In this document: one piece after another, positions 46,142 to 58,887 of the stretch
How the letters are laid out: every line of letters begins with the position of its first letter
How positions within the stretch are numbered: the first letter of the stretch is position 1
Assembly (NCBI GenBank): GCA_001661515.1
Contig: LUVW01000027.1
Span: 170,067 to 234,066, forward strand
DNA length: 64,000 bases
Source of the DNA: Capniomyces stellatus
Lineage: Eukaryota > Kickxellomycota > Harpellomycetes > Harpellales > Legeriomycetaceae
Direction of reading: 5' to 3'
Program-made: the position numbers and the translations under genes
The notes under the pieces: generated by a model
Databases searched by the model: none
The model's input: the letters and a program-made list of their open reading frames with translations, nothing else
What the model was told of the DNA's origin: nothing

Positions 46142-47015
46142 TTAATTGCTTGTTTGCTTTGAAGATGCTGCTTCTTCGTAAAGCGAGGAGACTTTCTTCC
46201 AGTTGACAATGTTCCAGATGTTTTTAAAGTAGTCCACCTTGACGTTTTTGTAGTCGGGGTAGTAGGCGTGTTCCCAAGCATCGATTCCAAACAGTGGAAT
46301 TAGTCCAATTGAGCTTGGCATGTCTTGGTTTGGTGTGGTGACAATGTCAAGGCCCTTTTTTACCGGGTCAAATACCAACCAGCCCCAACCGCTGCCCATA
46401 ATTCCCGCTGTTTTTGCGTTCATTTGCGTCTTCAGATTGTCTAGGCTTCCAAACGTTTTGGTGATTTCTTTGCTAATTGAAGTTGACGATTCAAGCACCC
46501 CGCCATTGTTCTTTATTGGCGTCAATGTTTGCCAAAGCAATGTATGGTTAACATGCCCTCCCCCATTAAACTTGAGCAGGTTTTGCAACTCAATCACCTT
46601 TGACACATTGTTTTCTGACGTAAACTTTGCAATCGAGGCTTCCGTATTGTTCAGATTCGTTACATACGCCAAGTGATGCTTGTCATGATGAAGTGTCATG
46701 ATTTCTTTTGAAAGCACCGGTTCCAACGCCTAACATTACATCAACAACAAAAATTACACCGTTATTACCCTCCCCACCCACTCCCACTCTCATTCCACTT
46801 ACAACATTACTAATTGCCATTCAATTACAATACTACTTTTCACTTTTTTTTTAATTTTTTTTTACTCTTGCTCTTTTGATTAATTTTTATAAACTTACAT
46901 TGTATTCGTATGGAAGTTCTGGCAATGTATGCTTTGATCTCGTCAACACACATTTTCCAATTGTTTGCGCCTTGCTCGCTCTTGAAATCACTGTTTTTAC
47001 TAAAGTTGCCAACAT
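46142..47015 (-). CDS. SOD2: Mitochondrial manganese superoxide dismutase
   Basis: Converts superoxide to H2O2 and O2 in the mitochondrial matrix. Two exons, 47015-46899 and 46729-46142, 234 aa. The first 30 residues (MLATLVKTVISRASKAQTIG...) look like a mitochondrial presequence and the mature part starts at about KHTLPELPYEYN. Metal ligands are in LHHDKHH, FNGGGHVNHTLLW and DAWEHAYYPDYKN, all intact. The second-sphere Tyr and Trp (HHLAY, DAWEH) are present. The residue just before GSGWGWL, usually Gln in Mn-SOD (human Gln143), is Met here, and the alternative Gln position of Fe-SOD is Gly. This is unusual and may alter activity or metal tuning. Neighbour genes give no operon-like context. 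Start chosen by presequence and in-phase intron. Confidence 0.93.
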
Positions 47016-49591
47016 CTTTTACTATTAGTCTTCCTTGTCTCTGTGTTAAGCTTGTGCACTGCTAGTTATTTTTTCCTGTTCCTTCAACTGGGTTATTAAA
47101 ATAAACGAAGGTGAAAACGAAAACGAGAACAAACGCAGGAATTCTTTCTTTTCTTGGATTCTGTAATTAGTAAGCAACTGCGCTTTTCAATAATCAAATA
47201 AATCCACCATTTTTGCTATTATTATTTCGTACCTGAATTGCCTTTATCTCCCACTCTCACAATTTCCCCCTCCTTTTTTTTTCTTTTTCTTTATTCTTTT
47301 TTTTTTTTCCACCTCCGTTTCTTTTACAAATCAATTATTTACTATTTGTCTATTTGTTAATTAATTTGTTTCTCCGTCTGTTTATTGATTTGTTTGTTTG
47401 TTTATTTGTTTAATCCGCACTTTTTTGCTTGCTTTTCCTGCCTTTCCAATCTTGCAAACTTCCAATAACTTTTTTTCTCAACCATTTTATTCCACAATCG
47501 ACATCTTCAATACTTCCCATTTCTCCACAATCATCTTTGAAAGTGAAAATAAAAACTATATATTTCCTAGCTTCAACTTCTGATTTGGATTTCTTGGTTA
47601 CTCTTATACACAACGTCGCTGCCTCACACATTACCTACATTCTTGCGTTTTCTACCCTTCTATGCTATTTTGATTCATTACTACCGCTGCTGTTAATTTT
47701 ATACCAAACCTTACTTCATTACCCCTATTATTACGCATAATGTTGGTTAGTCACTTGTTGGTACGTTAATTATCGATTTGGATCCACCCATATATTCTAA
47801 AACGACTTTTATACACTCCCATAATCAACACCGCATTTAAACTCCAATAAACAAAACCAGACACACATAAACTGATGATCCAATCTTAGTACTCATTGAA
47901 ATATCATTATATCTCCAACCCCCTGCTATCACCATCTATACACGCACACAAATACAAATACACAAACACACACACACGCAAACACACACGCAAACACACA
48001 CGCACACACATACACACACACACACATACACATACACACATACACACATAATTTCATTTTTCACCTCGTTTTTTTTTCCATGTTGTTATTGGGCACCACG
48101 GCAGTCCGGATCAAACGTTTCTCATCAACAACATCAATAACAGTTTTAAGTAACGATAAAACCCAGTTATACTACTGGCTTTAAGAAAGCTTAGATTTAG
48201 GCATAGCTAATTTATAAATTAGGGTGAACAATAGATTATTAGCAATATTTAATATTGCATAATAGTGTTTGTTCTCCCATAAACATCACTCGATAATTCT
48301 AGTAAAAAAAGGACGTAAATCCGTCAGATCTTTAAATTTTCTTGCATGTATTTATTGGGGTTTTATTATTATTTTGTCGTGATGACAGTGCTTGATGATA
48401 GTATAAATTGTAGTTTGGTGGATTTGGTGGGTTTATGGCGTGGATTATCTTGATACTTTCCAACATTTCCCACAAATAAAAGTATAAATAAACGAGAGCA
48501 TAAAGTACAAGAGAATTAATTAATCTTGAATTTGGTTGAAAAAGCTCAAGGGTTTAAAAAATGAACGCTTTTCCAAGTGCTTCAAGTCAACCAACACCAA
48601 TTATAATCTTAAAATGCACTTTTAACTCTATTTGAACCAGACAGAAACAAACATCATTAAACAGGCAAAAGAGTAAACGCATCAAGATATTAAAACGTAG
48701 GCGAGGGATAAGTGATACCGAAAAAGTAACGGGAAAAGAATGTGTGTAAGCCAAGTATCAATGGATAAAGCTCACAAGCTCGTATATTTCAATCAAAAGG
48801 GCGAACAAAAAGAAAAAGTAGTCAGTTGCTCCAACTCTTGATGTTCAGTAATATATAATATATTTTGGTTCTTTATTTGCTTTATTATTATCGGCAAAAG
48901 AATAATCAAATCCAAAACCGGTTATGGTTGTAATCGAGAAATATAAATAAAAAACAGAACAAAGCAAAACAAAATAAAACAAAACATCATAATGTTGTTT
49001 TAAATTTGCCGAGACAATACAAAAAAAAAGTATATTACTTTAATCCTATTTGGATTTTCGTATTTGTTCTCATTTATATTTTTCCGCATACATTGTTAAC
49101 AGGATAAATAATGTAGAACTTATTGATTTAAAACATGCAAATAAATGGATAAAGGTTTATTCAATCAGTTTTCGTCCACCTCACTCACACTTTGCATAAC
49201 ATAACTACGGATTAACATCTCCTTTGTTTAAAGACGTCACAGCAAGTATACAACTTGCTCTTAAAAAAGACCAACAGTTGCACTAGTAAGCCAATACACC
49301 AAAGTCTAGTAAAGTGGTAGAAATAAGACAAAGTAGGAAATAAGGAAAGGGAACAAAACACGCGATAAAACACCATCGAAAAAAAAAGAAACAGAAAAAA
49401 AGACAAAGTACCAGCACAATTTTCAATGTATCTTTAAAAGTACATAGACACGGTTATACATATTTAGGATACAGCACTACTTGTCACCAAGCCAAGTATA
49501 CACATACAAAAGGGTTGGTACTTTTTAGATATAGAAATACAAACAACCGACTTGCTTGCAAAAAGCTAATATACATACATAGACACAGTTA
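47016..49591. other. Intergenic with CA-rich repeat and palindromes
   Basis: About 2.6 kb between the divergent SOD2 and F-box/WD40 genes. It has T-rich sequence upstream of SOD2, a CA-rich microsatellite at 47941-48049, a perfect 16-nt palindrome ctaatttataaattag at 48207-48222 and a near-palindrome gcaatatttaatattgc at 48242-48258. I see no gene. Confidence 0.55.
47941..48049. repeat. CA-rich dinucleotide repeat
   Basis: About 110 nt of imperfect (CA)n with interspersed cgca and taca units, in the SOD2/F-box intergenic space. Confidence 0.9.
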
Positions 49592-51928
49592 ATGATGGTG
49601 ACGGGGTGCCCAGAGACAGATAACAGCAATGTTATACAGCTGCTGTTAGCCTTTATTGACACAGAAAATAGCAAGAGTATGCATAGCGGACATGGTACAG
49701 AGCATAACCAGGGTTTAGACAGCACGGGTGCAACTTTGCGGTCAATTAGAGAGCTAGCAGACCGGCTTTCAGTAGAGCAAAGAGTCGACCTGTCTATGCT
49801 GTTGTTAAACAACATTCCGCTGTCAGCAGCGTCAAGCGTGTTGTTGGGTATGAAGGGGGTTGGTAAAGAGGATATTGTTAAGCGGGTTCCGATAGAGGTA
49901 TCGCAGCAGATATTTGGTTATCTGGACGCAAGGCAAGTGATGCTGGTGAACAAGACGGTTTCAAGAAACTGGTGTTGTATAGCAGACGACTCGAGGCTAT
50001 GGAAAACGTTGTTTTATAGGCAGGGGTGGAAGTTCAACACAAAAAAATGCCAAGAGGTTTTGGAAAGCAGCAGCAAGATATGTTTGTATGAGCCGGGTGT
50101 AGATTATGGGTGTTGCGGGTTAGATGGCGCAATCCAAAAGACAAAGATAGTTCCACGCTCAACGACAGCCAATGGGAGCCGAAATAGCGGGGATGGAAGT
50201 ATGGAGGAGGAAAAGTTGAGAAGCAGAAGAAAAAATACAAAGTACCAAGAAAGCACGGTTTGCGGACTAAGAAGCAGAATCTTTGGGAGGCTTTACCAAG
50301 ACAAAGACACTTACAATGGCAGTGATGAGAACGCGATTTTCAGCAAAAGTTGGAAACGGCAGCTTAGTTGCAACAGTGGAAACAAAGGCATACTTTTGCA
50401 CCAAAAGTCGGACCACAACAACCAGGTGTACAGATTGACGAGATATTCCAAGGCGATGAGTGTGTTGGAGGACAGAGGCTCTGTGACACCTACAGGAAGT
50501 GTAAATAGTAAAAGTTGCATAACAAGCCAATCTGGTTTGAGTCAAAGCGGGTTGAGAATTCTCAGCAGTGAGGAGATCAATTCAGGTAAAGAAACTTCGA
50601 TTTCGATTTTGATTTTGATTTTGATTTTGATTTAGATTTCGATTTATATTTCCGTTTTTGGAGCTGTTTTTTGGTGTTATTTTGTCGCATATGGTGGCCG
50701 AGCTTGGTGGTATTTAGCAGCAATTAGTTAGACAAGGAGGCATAATTTCAGTATAAAAACAAAAGTAAAAGTAAAAATAATGGGAGATGGGCAGATTTTA
50801 CTGATATTGGAAAACATGTGTGCAAATGATTGATTAGAAGCGGGCGGTAGTGGCTCAGATGCTATTTGTAGCATCACAGCGTTGAGTGTAGATGGAAATG
50901 GCGATGATGTACATAGGAGGGAGAATATAGGAGGCAGGGCGTATATGCGTAAGTATGGTGGTTCAGGTCAAATGAAGCTAGATTGGCAGAGTTTGTACAA
51001 AGCACGAAAAATGATTGAGAATAACTGGAGAGCAGGGAGCTTTAGTCTAAAGCAGTGGAGAAACTGTCATAGCGAGAGTATTTATTGTTTGCAGTTTGAT
51101 GAGTCGGGGGTGCTGGTGACGGGGAGCAGGGACAGAAAGATTAAGGTGTGGGATATAACAGACGCAAAGTCACTCAAGTACGAGTACGAGCTGGTGGGGC
51201 ATAAGGGGTCAGTTTTGTGTGTGCGGTTTGAGGGCGATTTCCTGGTTTCGGGATCGAGTGACGGGACAGCAAAGGTTTGGGACTTGAGAAGCAGGTCGGT
51301 GGTGGCAACGCTGGAGCATTTGGACTCGGTTCTAAGCATCCAGTTCAACAAAACAAGAATAATCACGTGTTCAAAGGACCAAACAGTGCATATTTGGAAC
51401 AGGAAAACGTTCAAGCTGGAGCAGGCTTTGCACGGGCACAAGGCTGCAGTCAACGCGTCGCAGTTGAAGGGCAATTTGCTGGCTACTGCATCGGGAGACA
51501 AAACAATCAAGGTCTGGGACGTTGCAAAGGGCCAGTGCATAATGACATTCAACAACCACACTAGAGGCGTTGCTTGTATAGACTTTGACGGGGTTTACCT
51601 GATCAGTGGCGGAAGCGACAAGGTCATCCGCATTTACAACTTGGACTCCAGGCTGTGCGAACGTGTGCTTGTTGGCCACACCGACCTTATTCGCTCAATA
51701 GCCTTTGATCGCACACGCAGCCTGGTTGTCAGCTCAGGCTATGACCACACTCTGCGCATCTGGGACTTTAAAGCAGGTCAGTGTTTACGCGTCATCAATT
51801 TTGCCCATGGCTGCAGAGTCTTTTGTACCCAGTTCGATGCAACAAAAATCGTCAGTTGCTCACACGACACGTCCATTTCCATTACATCTTTTTCCACTGG
51901 TATCCAGATCTCGAACCTCTTTACATAG
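49592..51928 (+). CDS. F-box/WD40 protein, SCF substrate receptor
   Basis: Two exons, 49592-50585 and 50838-51928, phase 1 junction, 694 aa. An F-box (about residues 95-140: VKRVPIEVSQQIFGYLDAR, then VNKTVSRNWCCIADDS and LWKTLF) is followed by a long linker and a WNW-type segment (LDWQSLYKARKMIENNWRAG) seen in FBW7/MET30-like proteins. About seven WD40 blades fill the C-terminus, with VKVWD-like endings (RKIKVWD, GTAKVWD, QTVHIWN, KTIKVWD, KVIRIYN, HTLRIWD). Such proteins recruit phosphorylated targets to SCF ubiquitin ligases. I cannot tell the exact orthologue. The linker is Ser/Arg/Asn-rich and likely disordered. A (gattttgattttgatt) hexamer repeat lies at the start of the intron. Confidence 0.92.
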
Positions 51929-52385
51929 ATATCTCTTTTTTTTTTTAACCTTTTCATTCATTGTTTTACTATCCCAATTACTTTATTTTACTTTTTAAAG
52001 TATGTTTCTTTTTTAATGTTTATATTTATTATTGTTATTACTACTATAAAAAAAAAAGCTGACATGTATATTTCAAAAACAAAAACCTATAACCAAAGCA
52101 ATGTGAAAAAAAAACAAAAAAAAAAAACAAAGAAAAGAAAAGTATATCAAGGCTCTAAGTGGGGAAGAGAGTGTTCAACCCAGCTGTTACTATAAACTAA
52201 AAACGCCTTTTTTTTCTGCCCTATTTCCATTTCTTTTTTTATCCCCCCTTTCTACTCTTTAGTAAGTCGCTGCCTTCTCCTATAACATTTATACATATAC
52301 AAATGTATTGTAGTTTAGGTTAAAACTCAACGTATAAACAATTGTGACCAGGTAGAAATGGTATGTCTAGTACTAGGTACCATTT
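51929..52385. other. Convergent 3' spacer
   Basis: About 460 nt, AT-rich, with A and T runs; 3' UTRs of the F-box/WD40 and MIC19 genes. Nothing else identified. Confidence 0.6.
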
Positions 52386-53259
52386 TCACATGAATAGATT
52401 CAAAATATTATTATTACTACTACTACTACTACTACTACTTACATTTGCGGCCTTTTGCGACTCTTTCAAAAACTCTTCAACGCCCTTCCAACAGTCTAAT
52501 GTAGTTTCAGGGTTGTTTTTGTAGCATTCCACTACCTGATTACGTTTAGAAACCAGCTTGTCAATGGTAGCTGTATTTTCCCTAATACACAAACCAGAGC
52601 AACAACAGATTCATACACACATGAGTATATACCACACTTTGAAAATAAACAAACATAAGAATGAAAACAAACACAGAAACAGAAACAAAAGCAAACACAA
52701 AAATGAAAACAAAAACAAAATTGAAAAGAGTTGTTTACTTTTGGGTCTTTTCGATCTTTGTTTCCATCTTTTTCAGCTCTGAATGCAACTCATCAGTACT
52801 CCAAAGCCGTTCTTTCAACTGCTCGTTTTTGATTTGCTTCTCTGAAAAAAATCGCGACAGCTCTTTGGCCACTCCCTCATCGACTTTGGATTCAATCACC
52901 TTCTTCACTTGTTCTCTTGGAACAAACTTTGGTTCTTTGTTATCAACAGGTGCCTCATTCGTCTATTTCAAACCAAACAATCATTTAAACAAAGAAAAAA
53001 AAAGTCTATTTAGCCTACATTATAAACGAGCTTTGGCTTATACCATTTCTTCCAATTCTTTTAAACACTTACATCTCTGGTATAAACCTTGCTGATAACG
53101 TCGCCTGATACCTACAATAGCGCAAATACAAATACGCAGAACAATTCCGGTTAATTTTGCGCTATTTTCGTTCAGAATCCCGATTTATTGCATATTTACC
53201 TTTACTGGAACATCAGATCCGTAGAATACTCTTGTTTCTTTTGAATTTTGGGCACCCAT
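52386..53259 (-). CDS. MIC19: MIC19-like MICOS subunit (CHCH domain)
   Basis: Peripheral inner-membrane protein of the MICOS complex that shapes cristae. Four exons: 53259-53200, 53111-53073, 52962-52739, 52581-52386, 172 aa. It begins MGAQNSKETRVFYGSDVPVK, so Gly2 may be myristoylated as in the family. The middle (KEPKFVPREQVKKVIESKV) and helix KELSRFFSEKQIKNEQLKER match the DUF737/MIC19 region. The final exon has the CHCH half motif VVECYKNNPETTLDCWKGVEEF, with Cys-x10-Cys. The frame ends in a Ser/Asn run coded by an AGT/AAT repeat. A GTAAGT at the point NVSS could be a further donor, so the last 20 residues may be spliced differently. Divergent from spermidine synthase. Confidence 0.85.
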
Positions 53260-53921
53260 CGTATACTTTATTTATCTATGCTCGCTTGTTTACTAGTAAA
53301 AATCGTATTGATGCCTGAACCTAATAATAACAGATTCTATGCCAATCCTACTTTTAAATTTTTTACAATGATTGTAAAAATATAAAAAAAAAAGAACAAA
53401 ACCAAAAACGCCCAAAAACAATAAATTATATTCGCTACTATAAACTTGCCAACGCTTAAGCAGGTCTGACTGGGTTTATTTTATATTAGAAATAATTACG
53501 TTTCAGACGATTAGCTATTTTATTTACTCTTTTCAATGTTATTATTATTATTTTTTACTTTAGTATTATTCAAACCAAAGTTGATCAAGCCTTTAGATTA
53601 AAACTTGGCCTAGGAAAAAAAAAGCCCGAAAAACCAAATGCGCTTGGTAATTGTTGGAAGCCATTCTTGGGAGATTTTTTTAGATAACAGAACCCCCCNA
53701 AAAAAAAAAAAAAAAAAAAAAGGAAAAAAAAATTTCAAGTTGAAATCGTAAAATGGATAAAAAAAATCTTTAAAAAAAATAATCAAATGTAGTAGAGAAA
53801 AAAAGAAAGAAAAAAAAACGATACTTTCTTGAATTCACATTTTGTCTTTTAGATTGATAAAATCGAATCTCAAAGAATTAAAACCAAACCAAACAAAACC
53901 CCAAACTCCACTTTATTAACA
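53260..53921. promoter_or_regulatory. Divergent promoter region, MIC19 and spermidine synthase
   Basis: A 662-nt AT-rich region holding both promoters. It includes one unknown base (53699) between a C run and a long A run, so a homopolymer length is uncertain. No clear TATA box or known site was identified. Confidence 0.5.
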
Positions 53922-55300
<1,379 letters not shown>

Positions 55301-56323
55301 TTGTGTGTTTATATATTTAAATAATTACTTGTTTGGTTTTCAAGCCGTTTTGTCTTTTAAATAAAAGAAAATAGGATTCGATATTATTGTTGTTGTTGCA
55401 ACTGGCCATATTCTGAAACAAGATGGTACACACTGAACTCTAAAAGCAAAACAGACAAGCATACACCAAAGTTAGTTAGTAGTTGAATGACTCTCGATCT
55501 AGTGAGCTGATAAAGGACATGTCACGCTGTTTATCTTAGCAGCAAATGTGGTCTTTTGGTTATTTTTAACACTTTTTTTTTATTGTCGTTTGTGAACGGT
55601 ATGGCCTTTTGAAACGCATTTATTTTGCCGTTTGATTTGTCAAAAAACGTCTTGTTTTACTTTTAATTTCCGAGTTTGCTGTTCTAACGTTGCGTTTCAA
55701 AGTGAAACAGAACAATAACAAAAACAAGAACAAGACTACAACATCAGCAATAATAATAAAACAAGTCTACAGTGGATAAGTCAAGTAGAAGATGAGGTCA
55801 ATAATTGCCGCGTTGTGTGACATGAGCTCTATTGCTCGATCATTTTCAAATCCAATATCTCTTTGCTTTTGTCAACTTTCCCATGAGATCCAAGTAATAT
55901 GTACATAAAGAGATTGCAAGTAAATTTAAAAGAAAAGAAATCGCTGGATTTTCTTGAATGAAATCTATGTTTCTGATTTTCGCTTCAAGTTTCAAGTTCC
56001 CTGAAATCGAGAATTACTGCTTTTTTTTTGTAAAAAGCTTTGACATTCAAATCAACAAAGTCAAAAAAATAATCAATAGCTTGGACTATAAGCAAGTAAA
56101 TAGAAATAACAAATAAAAACTTTGACTGTAGCAAGTAAATAGAAATAATAATAATATAAGAAAAAGAGGCAAATAAAAGTAACGCTAGCAACGACAGTAT
56201 AAAACCACACAGTATATTGTATTTTTAGCTAAAAGTAGACTAAAATAAGAAACTAGTGAAATTAACAGCGCTAATAGCAACACCAACAATAGTATTTACA
56301 AAAAAAACCAAAACAGTGGATCA
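55301..56323. other. Intergenic, tandem gene spacer
   Basis: About 1 kb, AT-rich. Contains imperfect aagtaaatagaaataa repeats near 56090-56150. It should hold the SPE3 3' UTR and the UGA1 promoter. No other feature. Confidence 0.6.
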
Positions 56324-58436
56324 ATGAATTTAATAAGGTTTTCTCAAATCGCCAAATCGGTGGGAGAAAAGAGAATCCTTGGACTCGGCCTGAAGCCAAA
56401 TAGCAGACTTTACTCAAGCTCCAGCCTGTTCAGTCTTAAAGAACCAACTGAGCCATGTATGCTGACCGAGTTCCCAGGCCCCAATTCGATCAAGGCTAAA
56501 AAGGACCTGAGTAACTACCAAGACAGCCGAATAAACATTCTTGCTGCAGGTAGCCCAACCACACCTGATTTATATTAATTAACAACTGGCTTGTGTTCCC
56601 AGCCTCCAACATATCATATTCAATCCCTTTATTGCAGCCTTTGCTTCGTTTTACTACTATTGAAGAGATCGATAAGTCTATGTTAATTGCTAAAAAGACG
56701 AATGTAACCGAAACGACATTGTACAAATTAATCAAACTGTGCGTTTTATATACAATAGACTACTCCAAATCGATCGGAAACTACCTTGTTGATGCCGATG
56801 GAAACACTGTAAGCTGGTCTATTTCTACAAGTCTGCTTCTTTTAGGCAGGTTGAGGGAGGGGGGAGAGAGAGTTCAGCATTCGTGTGTTGTAAACATACA
56901 CAACTAATTATTTATTTATTTCAAATATTCTTCTAGATGCTTGATCTATATACGCAAATTTCGTCGATTCCTTTGGGATACAATCACCCAGAGATGTTAA
57001 AGGTCTCGCAGTCTGAAGAAATGCTAGTGGCTTTAGCAAACCGTCCTGCTCTGGGGCTGTCGCCTCCTATGAACTGGGCAACTCAGCTAGAGAACTCTTT
57101 TTTAAAAGTTGCACCAAAGGGCTTGAACAACATATTCACAAGTAAGCGCTGTGTTATGTAGCTAGTGGATCCAATTTATGTATGTTTTTTGTTTTCAACT
57201 GTTAAAGTATAGTCTAACAAAACATTTTGCCAAATAGCTGTGTGTGGAACGAGTGCTATTGAGCTGGCTTTCAAGACAGCGTTCATTGGCTACAAAAAAA
57301 GCCATGGGCTCAAGGATGAGTTCAGTGCTCATGAGTTGGAGTCAAGCCTTGAAAACAAGGCACCAGGAAGCCCAGAGCTATCGATTATGTCGTTCAAGGG
57401 GGGATTCCATGGTAGAAGCTTTGCTTCGCTTAGCGCAACCAGAACAAAGGCGCTCCATAAGGTTGGGATTCCAGCATTTCCGTGGCCAGCAGCGCCGTTT
57501 CCTGCACTTCGGTACCCATTGGAGAGGTTTGAAGAGGAAAACGCGATTGAAGAGAGGCGGTGTCTGGATCAAGTCGAGAAGATAATCAAAGAGTGGAACT
57601 GGCCTGTGGCAGCAGTAGTTGTTGAGCCAATCCAGAGCGAAGGTGGAGATAGGCACGCAAGCGACAATTTCTTTAGGGAGCTTCGTCGGATCACCAAAGA
57701 GAATGGTGTGTACATGATTGTTGACGAAGTGCAAACCGGTGCTGGTGCTACAGGGACATTTTGGGCACATGAGCGGTGGGGTCTTGAGAGTCCTCCAGAC
57801 ATAGTAGCGTTCTCTAAGAAAATGCAGGCAGCTGGGTTTTACCATAGCGATGACCTGAGACCTAAACACACTTTTAGAAACTTTAACACCTGGATGGGGT
57901 AAGTCTTGACCTATTGTAAACTGGCACGCTTTCCACTAAAATAGCTTGTGTTTGCCCAGAGGCCTGAGATTGGCTTTGATTATGTGGTATTTGGTTTAGT
58001 TTGACTATTGAATTGTGGGGTTGAAAGTACTTGGTGAAATTAACGGCTATATAATGCAAACAATAGAGATCCAGTTCGCTTGCTCCACGCTCAGACTATA
58101 ATAAACACAATCGAAAAGAGCAACTTGCTTGAAAAGAACGTCTTGGCGGGTAAATATCTAATGAGTCATATGCGCCCATTATCTATTCGGTACCACAGAG
58201 TAATAAGGAACTTGCGAGGTGTTGGAACGTTTGTCTCGTTTGATTGCCCATCTGTTGAAATCCAGCAGCAGCTCCTCGCTATGCTCAGAGACCATGGGAT
58301 CATGATCAACGGGTGCGGCGAAACTTCGATCCGTTTCCGACCAACGCTGTTGTTTGACAAGGTCCACGTCAATGCGTTTTTGCCAAGATTCGAAAGTATC
58401 CTGAATGTAATGTACAAGCAACACTGGCCAGCATAA
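56324..58436 (+). CDS. UGA1: 4-aminobutyrate (GABA) aminotransferase
   Basis: PLP enzyme that converts GABA and 2-oxoglutarate to succinate semialdehyde and glutamate. Five exons: 56324-56549, 56759-56808, 56937-57141, 57238-57898, 58067-58436, 503 aa, all phases consistent. The join at exon 1/2 gives [20 protein letters not shown], exactly the family pattern. Other motifs: [76 protein letters not shown]. The PLP-binding Lys is in [11 protein letters not shown]. The first 35 residues are rich in Arg/Ser and could be a mitochondrial presequence. The C-terminus ([19 protein letters not shown]) is complete. Downstream of spermidine synthase on the same strand. Confidence 0.96.
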
Positions 58437-58887
58437 ATATGTTGCCTTCTGGAGGTGTGAGGAGAGGGGGTGGGGAGGGAAGAGGGTTATCACAGCCTGT
58501 TATTTATTCTTGATTATTATTTTTGCCTTGAATCTAGCACGGTATAACTCGAAGTTTCGACTTAAATAATTATTTGATTATTTTTATTTATTTTTTTAAA
58601 AAAGAGTGAAAATATGAAATGGAATGGAAAGGCACAGAATAGAGCTATAGACCGGACAGTTGGGAATAGCCAAGACACAATAAGTATGCTGCGAATTAAA
58701 CAACACAGCCAATTGTTGATGAAGAATCGATATATTATATAGAGTAAATAGGCTATGAAGTTGTGCTCAATAAATAAATAAAAAAACAAGATGAATGAAT
58801 GTACACAAATATGTGTGAGCCGATGTTGGGCAGTTCGTGTTGTTAATGGTATTGCAACAGATTTGCCTTAAAAGTACAGATTGCCTA
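58437..58887. other. Convergent 3' spacer
   Basis: About 450 nt between UGA1 and the PARG gene, AT-rich with T/A runs. No other feature seen. Confidence 0.6.
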
